A DNA stretch of 64,000 nt from Gallintestinimicrobium propionicum (GCF_025567525.1 NZ_JAOQJY010000004.1:62001-126000); one strand, 5' to 3'. Positions 40,045 through 49,081 are shown, counted from the first letter of the stretch. Notes: generated from the sequence alone by a model not told the origin. Translations and numbers: made by a program.

Positions 40045-41403
40045 TCAGTTCTGTACATCTCCTGCATCAAAGGGGTCTCCGCACTCCGGGCAGAATTTCG
40101 GCGGATTGGTGGGATCCTCCGGAACCCAGCCGCACTTGTTGCATTTATACTGTTTTACTGCAGCCGGTTTGGGCTTTCCGCATTCGGAACAGAATCTGCC
40201 TTTGTTGACTGCACCGCAGCTGCAGGTCCAGGTATCGTCAACAGGCTTGGGCTGACCGCATTCTGCACAGAATTTTCCGGTGTTTACTGCGCCGCAGCTG
40301 CATTTCCAGCCCCCTGCAGGAGCTTCCATCTTCGGTGCTGCCGCTGCCTGCTGTGCTGCCGCATTCGCTGCTGCCTGCTGTGCCGCCATCTGTTGCTGCT
40401 GCCCCATCGCATACAGGCTCTGCGCATTGATGCCGCCTGCCTGCTGTGCCATGCCCATTCCCATAAATGCCATTGCAGGACCGGCTGACGTATTGGAAGC
40501 AGCTGCTGTCATTGCCTGAGCCTGGGCACGGGACAGGGCGCCGGCTGCACGGGTCGGATCCATATATGCAGCTTCACGCTGCATCTCTTTGATCATCTGC
40601 TCGTCTTCTTCACTTGCCTTGACGGAAGATACGCCAAAGGAAACGATCTCCAGACCGCGGACATCCTTCCATTCTGCAGAAAGCTCATCATTTAATGCTT
40701 TCGAGATCTCCTTTGTATGGGCAGTCAGACCGGAATAACGGACACCGGTTTCCCCAACCCTTGCAAAGGCGGGCTGCAGTGCTGTCAACAGCTCTGACTT
40801 TAACTGATCATCAATCTTATCACGGGTATAATCCTCTGATACATTACCGCAGACATTGGTGTAGAACAGCAGCGGATTCGTGATTCTGTAGCTGTAGGCT
40901 CCAAAGCAGCGGATACCGATATCCAGATCGATGCCTGCCCGTTCATCTACCACCCGGAACGGAACCGGAGACGGAGTCCCGTATTTATTGCCGGTAATTT
41001 CCTTTGTATTGAAATAATAAACTCTCTGTTCTTTAGGTGTCTCGCCGCCGAAAGTAAAACGCTTGCCGATATTTTTGAACACCGCACTGATACCAGCGCC
41101 TAAGCTTCCTGTAAAAACAGACGGTTCTGTAGACATATCATATGTATATTCACCCGGTTCTGCGCACACATCCACGATCTTACCCTGGTCTACGATCAAC
41201 ATACACTGACCGTCTGCAACTGCAATCAGGGAACCGTTGGAAATCACATTGTCGCCGCCCTTGTTGCTTGATCTGCCGGATACCTTCTTGCGCCCTCTTA
41301 CCGCCAGAACATCAACCGGAAGGGCTTCACAGTAAAAATACTCCTTCCACTGATCCGCCATTACACCGCCAGCTGCGCCCATTGCCGCTTTTATCAATCC
41401 CAT
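40045..41403 (-). CDS. ydjI: SPFH-domain protein with three zinc ribbons (YdjI-like, 'virion core protein')
   Basis: 452 residues from the ATG at 41403 (AGGAGG upstream); the frame to 41454 has no site. N-terminal SPFH/band-7 region (MGLIKAAMGAAGGVMADQWKE, about 30-290), an Ala/Gln/Met-rich linker (310-375), then CSCGAVNTGKFCAECG, CSCGAVNKGRFCSECG and CNKCGWVPEDP...CPECG, three four-Cys ribbons. It probably coats the inner membrane and recruits the two following proteins. PspA itself is not adjacent. Confidence 0.82.
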   Translation of the reverse strand: MGLIKAAMGAAGGVMADQWKEYFYCEALPVDVLAVRGRKKVSGRSSNKGGDNVISNGSLIAVADGQCMLIVDQGKIVDVCAEPGEYTYDMSTEPSVFTGSLGAGISAVFKNIGKRFTFGGETPKEQRVYYFNTKEITGNKYGTPSPVPFRVVDERAGIDLDIGIRCFGAYSYRITNPLLFYTNVCGNVSEDYTRDKIDDQLKSELLTALQPAFARVGETGVRYSGLTAHTKEISKALNDELSAEWKDVRGLEIVSFGVSSVKASEEDEQMIKEMQREAAYMDPTRAAGALSRAQAQAMTAAASNTSAGPAMAFMGMGMAQQAGGINAQSLYAMGQQQQMAAQQAAANAAAQQAAAAPKMEAPAGGWKCSCGAVNTGKFCAECGQPKPVDDTWTCSCGAVNKGRFCSECGKPKPAAVKQYKCNKCGWVPEDPTNPPKFCPECGDPFDAGDVQN

Positions 41404-41533
41404 AAGTAAGTCCTCCTTTTTTCTGCAGTCAGATTCCTTATCCACAACATACACGCTTTACCGGCATTTGACTGCAATTTAACGATACTATCGATATTAT
41501 TCTATCAGAATTTTCTACAAAAATCCATATATT

Positions 41534-42646
41534 TTAAACACAATTTTGTGCATCCCGTTCAGACAAGCCCCGGGCTTTGGCATATGCCAACAGCCTCTTT
41601 TGAGCATCCTCCAGGGTTCCGAAGGACTCCCGACAGCAGATCACCTTCCGACAGCTGTCCATGCAGCGCATCGCCTGCTCCAAAAGCGCCTCCGGAACCG
41701 GCTCAAAGGCCGGTACTGAGAAAAGCTGAGAGGAAAGTGCCTTTGCCGCCGGATAATCCAGGTCGTTTTCCCAAAGCAGTCCTGCCGCAAAGGGAATCCC
41801 CTCCCGCTGCAGCCTCCGAAACGTATTTCTTCCGCTGCCATTCCCGGCGATGACAAATACCTCCGGAGTCCCTTTTACTGCCGCCAGCTCCATTTCCTGG
41901 CTTTCTTCCTCAAAGCTCCCCTGAGTGATCTGAAACAGCTTCGAAAGATGTCCCGGCCTAAAAATTTCCTCCGGCGTGCCGACCTGCTCCACAAAGGCTC
42001 CATCCACACACAAAATCCGGTCAGATACCCGCGCGGCAAGCTCCAGCTCATGCAGCGACAGGATCACTGTCAGTCCCTTTTTTTTCTGAAGCTCCTGCAG
42101 CACGGAAAGAAATTCCAGCTTATATTTTATATCCAGATAGGAAGTCGGCTCATCCAACAGCAGGATTTCCGGCTGCTGACAAATCGCCCTGGCAAGCAGG
42201 ATACGTTGTCTCTGTCCGTCGCTGATCCTCGCAAAATCCCGGTCCTTGAATTCCAGCACATGCACGGCTTCCATTGCTTCCTGCACGGCTTCATGATCCT
42301 TTGCGGACAAAACTCCGAACCGCCCGGTATAAGGGTAACGCCCGGTTGCCACCACATCCTCACAGGTCATCAGCTCTGTATGCGGCCGCTTTGTAAAGAC
42401 AACCGCCATCTTTTTTGCCAGCTCACGTCCCGAAAGGCTCTGCAAATTTTTATCCTCCAAAAGGACACTGCCTCCCAAAAGCTCCAGCTGACGCGCAATG
42501 CTTTTTAAAATGGTGGATTTTCCGGCACCGTTTGGACCGATCAGCGTCAGGATTTCCCCTTTTTTCAATTCGATCTCAATATTCTGTATCAGCGGCTGGT
42601 TCTGATATCCGACACAAAGCTGTTTCGCCTGAAAATAATATGCCAT
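41534..42646 (-). CDS. FecE-type ABC transporter ATPase with C-terminal extension
   Basis: 370 residues. ABC ATPase (1-250): Walker A LIGPNGAGKSTIL, signature ISDGQRQRILLARAI (a variant of LSGGQ), Walker B ILLLDEPTSYLD, His switch SLHELELAARV. FecE/BtuD proteins end near 255; here about 115 further residues follow (VFVIAGNGSGRNTFRRLQRE, KALSSQLFSVPAFEPVPEA), a Rossmann-like piece of unknown role. It energises uptake of a siderophore, haem or corrinoid. Starts on the last base of the permease stop codon. Confidence 0.88.
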   Translation of the reverse strand: MAYYFQAKQLCVGYQNQPLIQNIEIELKKGEILTLIGPNGAGKSTILKSIARQLELLGGSVLLEDKNLQSLSGRELAKKMAVVFTKRPHTELMTCEDVVATGRYPYTGRFGVLSAKDHEAVQEAMEAVHVLEFKDRDFARISDGQRQRILLARAICQQPEILLLDEPTSYLDIKYKLEFLSVLQELQKKKGLTVILSLHELELAARVSDRILCVDGAFVEQVGTPEEIFRPGHLSKLFQITQGSFEEESQEMELAAVKGTPEVFVIAGNGSGRNTFRRLQREGIPFAAGLLWENDLDYPAAKALSSQLFSVPAFEPVPEALLEQAMRCMDSCRKVICCRESFGTLEDAQKRLLAYAKARGLSERDAQNCV

Positions 42647-43689
42647 CAGTCCACTCTCTCCTTTTTCCCGTAAGCCATCACCCAGAGAACCACCGGTGCA
42701 CCAAACACTGCCGTCACCGTGCTGATACTCAGCTCTGTCGGTGCAAACAGCGTCCGCGCCAGCAGATCACAGAACAGGCAAAAAACACTTCCCCCCAGAA
42801 AGCTGGCCGGGATCATCCAGATCGGTTCTGCGGTTCCCAGCATTTTTTTGACCAGCTGCGGGACTGCGATCCCGACAAAGGAGATCGGTCCGGCGAAGGC
42901 CACAACGCACGCGGACAGAATACTTGAAAATACGACCATTCCAATTCGTAAAAGTCTCACATTCACACCGAGATTTAACGCATACGATTCGCCAAGCTGA
43001 TAGGCGGACAGTGGCTTCGACATCAGAAACACCAGCACAAAAATGACCGTCACACAGATGCAGGCCGCCCTGACGCTGCTCCAGGTCGTTCCGGAAAAGC
43101 TGCCCAGGGACCAATTATGAAGATTTACAATGTCCGCATCCTGCGCAAACGTCACGACCAGCTCCGTCACCGCCGAGCAGATATATCCGATCATCACGCC
43201 GCTGACCACCAGCATGGACATCCGCCTGATCCGCCTCGACATCAACAGGACAAAGCCCATGGAAAGCATCGCCCCTGCAAATGCCGCAGTGATCATCCCT
43301 GCCGAATTCACCATCCTGCCCCTGCCCAGGGAAAAAACCATGACGAGTGCCACCACCATCTTTGCCCCGGAGGAGATTCCAAGTACAAAGGGTCCGGCGA
43401 TGGGATTATGGAAAAAGGTCTGCAAAAGGTAACCGGACAGCGCCAGTGCACCTCCTAATACTGCTGCAAGGATCGTGCGGGGCAGGCGCAGCTGCAATAT
43501 GATCGTCTGCTGCTTTTCCCCCATTGGCTGACCGGACAGGATCTTTAGGATTTCGGACAGGGAAACCGAGACGCTTCCGATACAGATATTGAGCAATATG
43601 CCTGCAGCCATTGTTGCTGCCAGCAGCAAAAACGCTGCCAGAATCCTTCTTTTTTTCCGTACTGCACTGTCTGCGGAGTTTTTTTCCAT
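42646..43689 (-). CDS. FecCD-family ABC permease
   Basis: 347 residues, about 10 membrane helices. Hallmarks: LRLPRTILAAVLGGALALSGYLLQ, NPIAGPFVLGISSGA, and the coupling helix region PISFVGIAVPQLVKKMLG. Partner of the ATPase (1-bp overlap) and of the lipoprotein 31 bp upstream. Confidence 0.94.
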   Translation of the reverse strand: MEKNSADSAVRKKRRILAAFLLLAATMAAGILLNICIGSVSVSLSEILKILSGQPMGEKQQTIILQLRLPRTILAAVLGGALALSGYLLQTFFHNPIAGPFVLGISSGAKMVVALVMVFSLGRGRMVNSAGMITAAFAGAMLSMGFVLLMSRRIRRMSMLVVSGVMIGYICSAVTELVVTFAQDADIVNLHNWSLGSFSGTTWSSVRAACICVTVIFVLVFLMSKPLSAYQLGESYALNLGVNVRLLRIGMVVFSSILSACVVAFAGPISFVGIAVPQLVKKMLGTAEPIWMIPASFLGGSVFCLFCDLLARTLFAPTELSISTVTAVFGAPVVLWVMAYGKKERVD

Positions 43690-43720
43690 GCTGTGTTATC
43701 CCTTCTGTTGTCTTTCCTTA

Positions 43721-45340
43721 CTACTTTAACCGGTACAAATACCTGGTCTCTTTGTCATCGCCCGTCAGCATCCTGTGAAAATCCTCGATCAGATTTCCGG
43801 CCGACATGGACTGCTGATACATATCCTCTGTCGTACACCAGACCTGATGATTTTTTACTGCCTTAAAATCCTTTAACAGACTGCACTTTTTCAACAAATC
43901 CTCCAGGGTCTGTACCTGCCTGTCGATCGTCGTGTTATACACTAAAAAGTCTGCATCCTGCGCCCCATCATAAAAATCCTCCAGCTGCAGATTGACCGTT
44001 GAACGGCGGGAGTCCGGATCTCCCAAATTTTCAAAGACATACTTTCCGCCGGCAAGCTCGATCATTTTGGGGATATAATCCGTGCTCTGGCGTACCTGCA
44101 CCAGTCCGTTTGAAGTGATATAGAAAAAAGCGACGGTTTTTCCTGTGCTTTCTTCTGTTTCTACGCGCTTTAATGCTTCTTTTTGTTTTTCAAACAATTG
44201 ATCTGCTTTTTCTTCCTGATCCAGCAGCGCACCGAAAAAACGTACCCATTCCACGCGCCCGAGGGGATGTTCCTCATAGCTGGAATACTCCACCAGCGTT
44301 GGGATGCCGAATTCGCCGAGCTTTTCCATCACCTCCGGGGTGTGGTAGATCATCGAATTTTCGATGGCCATGCTGCAGTTTTGAGATAGGAGCAATTCAT
44401 AATCCGGCTGACTGTACTTTCCGGCATAAAGGAGAGTGCCATCCTTCATCGCCTGCTTTGCCGCCGGAATATACCAGTCCTCTTCCTTTAAGCCGCACAT
44501 GGAAATCGCGTCCATGCTGTCTAACTGTGCAAACATATCCATTACGCTGGAAGCCACCAGATACAGGTTTTTCACAGGCTCCTGCAGCACGATCAGCTTT
44601 CCGGGCTCTCCCTCTGCAGAGGGGCTGACCAATGCTTCTGCGTCCTCCGGAGCTTGCTGATGTTTTGGAACAATCAAAATCCGGTCTCCATTTAGCCGTG
44701 TGGTCAGAAGCTTATAGCCGCCCTCGTAATAATCCACTGCAAAATTTTCCGCGTAGGAAAGCTCCATGCTGTGATCGTAGGTCAGAGGGGCGGCTGCTGT
44801 CTTCGCAGGGTTTTCTCCGACTGCAGCTGTCTGCTGCCCTTTTTCTGCACCATCGGCATCTTCCTGTTCGGTCGTACCTGCCTTTGCTGCATTCTGACCG
44901 TTTTCCCCGGCATGAAAGTTCAGCGTGTATTCGATTTCATGGGGTGTGCTCATCGCCACTGTATCTGCGATGACGACAATATCCTGGTCGAATGCCTCCA
45001 CCGGAATTTGAAACACAGAATTTCCCTCTGTATTGACCGGAAGATATTTTTCCCCGTCCACCACCATGTAGTCATAATTGGGGCTGCTCCATTCCAGCGT
45101 TGCCACTGCTTTTCCGTCCTTTATTTCCACCTTTGCCGGAGAAGTGACAGATGCCCTGCCGCTTCCCCCCAAAAGCTCCACCTCCATCTGATACGTACCG
45201 TCCTGAAATTCCAAGCCAGTCTCTTCTTGCGTAAGTACTGTCCCCGTCTGCTGCTCCGATACGAAGGCCTGACTGCTGCAGCCACACATTCCCAACAGCC
45301 CCAGCACAAGCAAGCCTCCTGCAATCCATTTTTTCTGCAT
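43721..45340 (-). CDS. Lipoprotein: NEAT-like/iron-transport-associated domain fused to a FecB/BtuF-type binding protein
   Basis: 539 residues. Lipobox LLGMCGCSS (lipidated Cys near 21). Residues about 45-150 form a beta domain (FQDGTYQMEVELLGGSGRAS, ATLEWSSPNYDYMVVDGEKY, FQIPVEAFDQDIVVIADTV) resembling NEAT or iron-transport-associated domains that bind haem. After an acidic linker, residues about 230-520 are a type III periplasmic-binding fold (YLVASSVMDMFAQLDSMDAI, AGKYSQPDYELLLSQNC, IPTLVEYSSYEEHPLGRVEW). Two capture domains on one lipoprotein suggest haem or iron-complex uptake. Corrinoid uptake is possible; there is no cobalamin riboswitch. Confidence 0.82.
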   Translation of the reverse strand: MQKKWIAGGLLVLGLLGMCGCSSQAFVSEQQTGTVLTQEETGLEFQDGTYQMEVELLGGSGRASVTSPAKVEIKDGKAVATLEWSSPNYDYMVVDGEKYLPVNTEGNSVFQIPVEAFDQDIVVIADTVAMSTPHEIEYTLNFHAGENGQNAAKAGTTEQEDADGAEKGQQTAAVGENPAKTAAAPLTYDHSMELSYAENFAVDYYEGGYKLLTTRLNGDRILIVPKHQQAPEDAEALVSPSAEGEPGKLIVLQEPVKNLYLVASSVMDMFAQLDSMDAISMCGLKEEDWYIPAAKQAMKDGTLLYAGKYSQPDYELLLSQNCSMAIENSMIYHTPEVMEKLGEFGIPTLVEYSSYEEHPLGRVEWVRFFGALLDQEEKADQLFEKQKEALKRVETEESTGKTVAFFYITSNGLVQVRQSTDYIPKMIELAGGKYVFENLGDPDSRRSTVNLQLEDFYDGAQDADFLVYNTTIDRQVQTLEDLLKKCSLLKDFKAVKNHQVWCTTEDMYQQSMSAGNLIEDFHRMLTGDDKETRYLYRLK

Positions 45341-45395
45341 ATCCTCTTCCTTTTTATCCTGTAAATAATTGTTTTATGCCTGACCGATCGGCGTA

Positions 45396-45424
45396 ATTAT
45401 ACCATGCATACCTAAGAAGAACAA
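45396..45424 (-). promoter_or_regulatory. Promoter of the ABC importer operon
   Basis: TTGTTC (45419-45424), 17 bp, TATAAT (45396-45401). A palindrome CCGATCGG (45384-45391) lies at the expected start point and may be an operator. Confidence 0.75.
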
Positions 45425-45458
45425 CCGGATACTGCAGTGCGTTAAAAAGTGAAAATCA

Positions 45459-45487
45459 TTGACACCCTTATGGAAAACGATTACAGT
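45459..45487 (+). promoter_or_regulatory. Promoter of the plus-strand glycosyltransferase gene
   Basis: TTGACA (45459-45464), 17 bp, TACAGT (45482-45487); divergent from the importer promoter. The segment GAAAATCATTGAC is loosely Fur-box-like but too weak to call. Confidence 0.7.
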
Positions 45488-45548
45488 AAAACTATAAAAC
45501 AAGTATTACTTTATGTAAAACAATCCACTACGAAAGGATCTCTGATCT

Positions 45549-46574
45549 ATGAAGGTTACTGTCCGTCTGCTGTCTGGCGCAGACCATCTCAGCCAGATCC
45601 TGACCGGCTTCCAAATGCTTTCCCGGGAAAATAAGCTTACTCTCGACATCCTTGACTGCCGCAAAGACTCTCCTGTTTATCAGGAAGCGTTTCTGGAGGC
45701 CCAGGTCAATGGGATCCGGATTCTGTTTGACCTGATGGACGGCTACTGGTATAACCGCCCGGAAACAGTTTTCCCGTTGTATCATTCCGCAGATATCGTT
45801 TTTAAACGGTCTTTTTCATCTGTTAAAAACAGTGAGGTTTTCGGAGCATTTTCAGAAAAAATTCATCCGCTGGGCTTCAACTATCACGTGTTCTGTCCTG
45901 GCTCCCCTCTGATTGGTACCACTTCGAAAATCGGATTTTTGAAAAAACGCATCAAAGGGGTGACCTGCTACGTCTCCGACTATGAAGCAAAGATGACGCA
46001 CGTTTCTGCCCGCCCCCGGATTCTTTTTATCACTCGCCTCTGGGACCCGGCAGAACCAGTTGTTCAAACGGATTCGGAGCTCGTCCGCCAGTGGGGCGAA
46101 ATCAACGAAATGCGGATGCTGCTCGTACGAAAGCTGCGCGCCGCATTTCCGGAACAGTTTATCGGAGGCATTCAGGACAGCCCGTTTGCGCAAACGCAGT
46201 GTCCTGACCTGATTCTTTCCGAACACTCCACCTGGAAACGGATCTATCTGCATCGCATGAAGCACTCCGAAATCTGCATTGCCTCCACTGGTCTGCACCA
46301 GTCTTCCGGATGGAAGATTGCAGAATACCTCGCCGCAGGAAGGGCGATCGTGTCCGAGCCGCTTTGTTATGAGGTTCCGGGGCCGTTTCAAGCAGGCGAA
46401 AACTACCTGACCTACACCTCTGCAGACGGCTGCATCGAACAGATCAGGACGCTGCTTGCACATCCCGAGCAGATTTTGCAGATGGGACAGCGAAACCGCG
46501 CTTACTACGATACATGGCTGCGCCCCGACCAGATTGTGGCAAAGGCACTGGAGCAGGCGAAGATTTCGCTGTAA
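45549..46574 (+). CDS. Glycosyltransferase-like protein (GT-B fold)
   Basis: 341 residues, no signal peptide. The C-terminal half has GT-B features: ILFITRLWDPAEP and GLHQSSGWKIAEYLAAGRAIVSEPLCYEVP, where E-Y-L-A-A-G-R corresponds to the nucleotide-sugar-binding EAxAxG segment, and a final LLAHPEQILQMGQRNRAYYD. The N-terminal half lacks the Gly-rich loop of family GT4, so the assignment to a CAZy family is open. It likely belongs to the polysaccharide locus, though separately transcribed. Confidence 0.65.
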   Translation: MKVTVRLLSGADHLSQILTGFQMLSRENKLTLDILDCRKDSPVYQEAFLEAQVNGIRILFDLMDGYWYNRPETVFPLYHSADIVFKRSFSSVKNSEVFGAFSEKIHPLGFNYHVFCPGSPLIGTTSKIGFLKKRIKGVTCYVSDYEAKMTHVSARPRILFITRLWDPAEPVVQTDSELVRQWGEINEMRMLLVRKLRAAFPEQFIGGIQDSPFAQTQCPDLILSEHSTWKRIYLHRMKHSEICIASTGLHQSSGWKIAEYLAAGRAIVSEPLCYEVPGPFQAGENYLTYTSADGCIEQIRTLLAHPEQILQMGQRNRAYYDTWLRPDQIVAKALEQAKISL

Positions 46575-46578
46575 CGCA

Positions 46579-46619
46579 ACAATAGAATGCACGCTCTGCG
46601 AGCATTCTATTGTCATGAA
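46579..46619 (+). repeat. Family A palindromic repeat, copy A7
   Basis: ACAATAGAATGCACGCTCTG...GCATTCTATTGTCATGAA, identical to A6 over the core. The only copy without a terminator next to its right end; it lies between two co-directional genes. Confidence 0.93.
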
Positions 46620-46644
46620 TTAAACCCAAAAGGAGGGTTTCACG

Positions 46645-47751
46645 ATGACTCAGCAATCAGATCATTCCTCCCGCCATGCAGGCTTTGAACTGCTGCGGAT
46701 TCTTTCCATGATGATGATCGTCCTCATGCACGGGATCGGTCACGGCGGCCTGGGAACAACCGCTGCCCCCGGCACCTTTCCCTATTTTATCTACTGGCTC
46801 CTGTTCATGCTCGGACGCGTCTCTACCAATTGCTTTGTCATGCTGACCGGCTATTTTATGTGGCAGTCCAAAACAAAAGTATCCCGCCTGTTTCGAATCG
46901 AAATGCAGGTGCTGTTTTATTCTCTGCTGACCTTTGTGATCGGGCTGTTTGTCAATTCTGTCTCTCTATCTGCCGGCACTCTTCTGCGGGCTGTTTTTCC
47001 GACCACCTCCTGTGTATACTGGTTTTGCTCCTGCTATTTCATATTGTATCTTGCGATCCCGCTGTTAAATAAAATAATTGCTTCCCTCACAAGGGCTCAG
47101 TACCGTTTTATGCTGATCGTGCTCTTTCTCCTATTCAGCCTATGGTCGACCGTCTGCTTCTGGTCCGGCATGGCGCGGGTGGAAAACGGCTATAGTTATG
47201 TATGGTTTTTCGTTCTTTATTTTACGGCAGCATACCTTTCCATCTATCAGGTGCGGATGTCCTCTGCCCTCTGCCTGAGCCTCTATTTCGTCTTTTCCCT
47301 GCTCTCTGTTCTGGTGCGGATCTCTGCCTCCGGGATCGAAGCACGGATGGGACTGGAAGGAATGCTCGACACACTCGGCGGATACCAGTCTCCGACCGTG
47401 TTTTTCGCATCCGTTTGCTTCTTTTTGTTCTTCCAGAATATCAAAATTCAGGGCAATCGCCCGAAAAAAATCATCCTTGCGATCGCCCCGCTTTCTTTTG
47501 GCGTATATTTGCTGCATGACAGCGATTTTACCCGCGCATTTCTCTGGGAAAAAATCGCGCTTTCCCGTTTTGGAAGCCTGCCTGCGTCCCTTGGCTACCT
47601 GGCTATCGCAACCGTTTGCATCACCTGTGCAGGGTATCTTGTCGATACGCTGTATCAAAAAATTTACCGGGTGGTCTTTCGGAAAAAAGCGGAGGGGAAA
47701 GTGGATGAGATCGCAGCACGGATTTATCGGAGCATCGGAAAAGGCGAGTGA
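46645..47751 (+). CDS. Acyltransferase 3 family protein (O-acetylase, OafA-like)
   Basis: 368 residues with about 10 membrane helices; AGGAGG before the ATG. GFELLRILSMMMIVLMHGIGH carries the conserved R and H of the acyltransferase-3 family in helix 1, and FGVYLLHDSDFTRAFLWEKI the late conserved segment. Such proteins O-acetylate surface polysaccharides or peptidoglycan sugars using acyl-CoA. It converges on the minus-strand polysaccharide operon. Confidence 0.85.
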   Translation: MTQQSDHSSRHAGFELLRILSMMMIVLMHGIGHGGLGTTAAPGTFPYFIYWLLFMLGRVSTNCFVMLTGYFMWQSKTKVSRLFRIEMQVLFYSLLTFVIGLFVNSVSLSAGTLLRAVFPTTSCVYWFCSCYFILYLAIPLLNKIIASLTRAQYRFMLIVLFLLFSLWSTVCFWSGMARVENGYSYVWFFVLYFTAAYLSIYQVRMSSALCLSLYFVFSLLSVLVRISASGIEARMGLEGMLDTLGGYQSPTVFFASVCFFLFFQNIKIQGNRPKKIILAIAPLSFGVYLLHDSDFTRAFLWEKIALSRFGSLPASLGYLAIATVCITCAGYLVDTLYQKIYRVVFRKKAEGKVDEIAARIYRSIGKGE

Positions 47752-47768
47752 AGCTTTTCACTCGCCTT
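47743..47768. terminator. Terminator at the convergence point
   Basis: Stem GGCGAGTGAA-gc-TTTTCACTCGCC overlapping the acyltransferase stop; short T/A runs on either side allow both directions. Confidence 0.65.
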
Positions 47769-47843
47769 GATCTTTATTTCTTCACCGGTTCACAATCCTC
47801 TAAACGCTTCTCAATAGTTTCCCATGCCGCTCAAGCGCCCGCT

Positions 47844-48953
47844 CTACTTCTCAATCAGGCTCACATAAATTTCCTGCAGACGCTTTGTTTCTTCCACAAT
47901 ATCGTAACCCGCACTGCGTACAACGCTGCGTCCCTCTGCTCTGTCCCTGTCAGCCGTTCCCAGCCTGATCAATTCCTTTGCCCAGACCTCGTCCGGCTGC
48001 TCCAGGCTCAGCCGAACCGCCCTGTCTGAAAGAATGATTTCATCCGTAATCGTATCCGAGAACACACACGGCAATCCGGATGCCTGCGCTTCGATTCCGA
48101 CAACCGGCAATCCCTCAAATAAAGACGGCATCAGGAAAACATCCATCGCCTGATACCAGATCGAGGTATCCTTTTGCACGCCGAGAAACGAAACGCTGTC
48201 ATAAATTCCAAGCCGTTTTGCCTTTTCTTCCATGGCAGCCTGCAGCTCACCTTCTCCTGCCAGCAGCAGATGGCTGTTTGGATATATTTTTTTCAGACAG
48301 GCAAACTGTTCCAGCATCCGGGTATGATTTTTCTGTACCATAAACCGCGCCACAGAACCGATCACCAGCTTATCCTCCAGCTGATATTCCCGGCGAAGTC
48401 TGGTGCGTACCTCGCTGCGGTAGCAAAACCGCTCCAGATCGATGGCATTATGGATAAGCACACCGCTCTCGTTCCATCGTTTTTCACCGAAATAATAGAT
48501 TCCGGCTTCTCTCCCGCATGCAAAATAATCCGTCGCTGCTCCCGGAATCATCGCCTTACAAACCAACTTGACCGGCAGTTTCAGTCCATGCGGCAGATGC
48601 GTATTATGCGCATGGGCAATTCGAACCGGAAATCCCGCCTTTTTTGCCCCGTTTAACGCATAAAATTCCATCGCCTCGTTATGGGCATGCAGCACCTTAA
48701 TTTCTTTTTCCCGGTCAAGGAGTGTCTTCATATAGCGCAGATATTCCGGATACTTTAAGGGGCTCAGTCCCGGTCCCATAAAAATACGACCGCCCAGAGA
48801 ACGCACCTCATCATCAAAAAATCCCGGTTTTTCTTTATTTACCAGAAAGTCAAACTGGAACTGATCCCGATCCAGATGCCAGTAATAATTCATCAGCATC
48901 GTTTCGATTCCGCCGCGATCCATATTGCTCACAGACTGCAAAATTCTGATCAT
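47844..48953 (-). CDS. Family GT4 glycosyltransferase
   Basis: 369 residues. GT-B fold: MDRGGIETMLMNYYWHL at the N-terminus, VLHAHNEAMEFYAL, VIGSVARFMVQKNHTRMLEQF and LMPSLFEGLPVVGIEAQASGLPCVFSD (EGLPxxxxEAQASG, the retaining GT4 nucleotide-sugar site). Adds a sugar to the lipid-linked repeat unit in the cytosol. Last gene of the polysaccharide operon, with repeat D2 directly before its start. Confidence 0.9.
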   Translation of the reverse strand: MIRILQSVSNMDRGGIETMLMNYYWHLDRDQFQFDFLVNKEKPGFFDDEVRSLGGRIFMGPGLSPLKYPEYLRYMKTLLDREKEIKVLHAHNEAMEFYALNGAKKAGFPVRIAHAHNTHLPHGLKLPVKLVCKAMIPGAATDYFACGREAGIYYFGEKRWNESGVLIHNAIDLERFCYRSEVRTRLRREYQLEDKLVIGSVARFMVQKNHTRMLEQFACLKKIYPNSHLLLAGEGELQAAMEEKAKRLGIYDSVSFLGVQKDTSIWYQAMDVFLMPSLFEGLPVVGIEAQASGLPCVFSDTITDEIILSDRAVRLSLEQPDEVWAKELIRLGTADRDRAEGRSVVRSAGYDIVEETKRLQEIYVSLIEK

Positions 48954-48972
48954 CTTTTCCGCTCATTTCTGC

Positions 48973-49059
48973 GCACGCTTTTTTGCGCATGTCGAGTTTG
49001 TGTCAAGTGCGCGCAGACACAAATCTCGCGATTGAAAAATTTTATTTTTCAATCTTTTT
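48973..49059 (-). repeat. Family D leader-like repeat, copy D2
   Basis: Same unit as 13169-13249 (GCGCATGTCGAGTTTGTGTC, GACACAAATCTCGCGATTG and the AAAAATTTTATTTTT hairpin), again ending 20 bp before a start codon on the minus strand. Both copies lie directly upstream of genes. Confidence 0.88.
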
Positions 49060-49081
49060 CTGTCCTTTCCGTCCCTACTTA

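Noticed and set aside
45341..45548. Cobalamin riboswitch or Fur box before the ABC importer
   Set aside because: The B12 box is absent, and the GAAAATCATTGAC segment matches a Fur box too poorly.
6128..46619. CRISPR array made of family A repeats
   Set aside because: Copies are kilobases apart, in both orientations, with no spacers and no cas genes.
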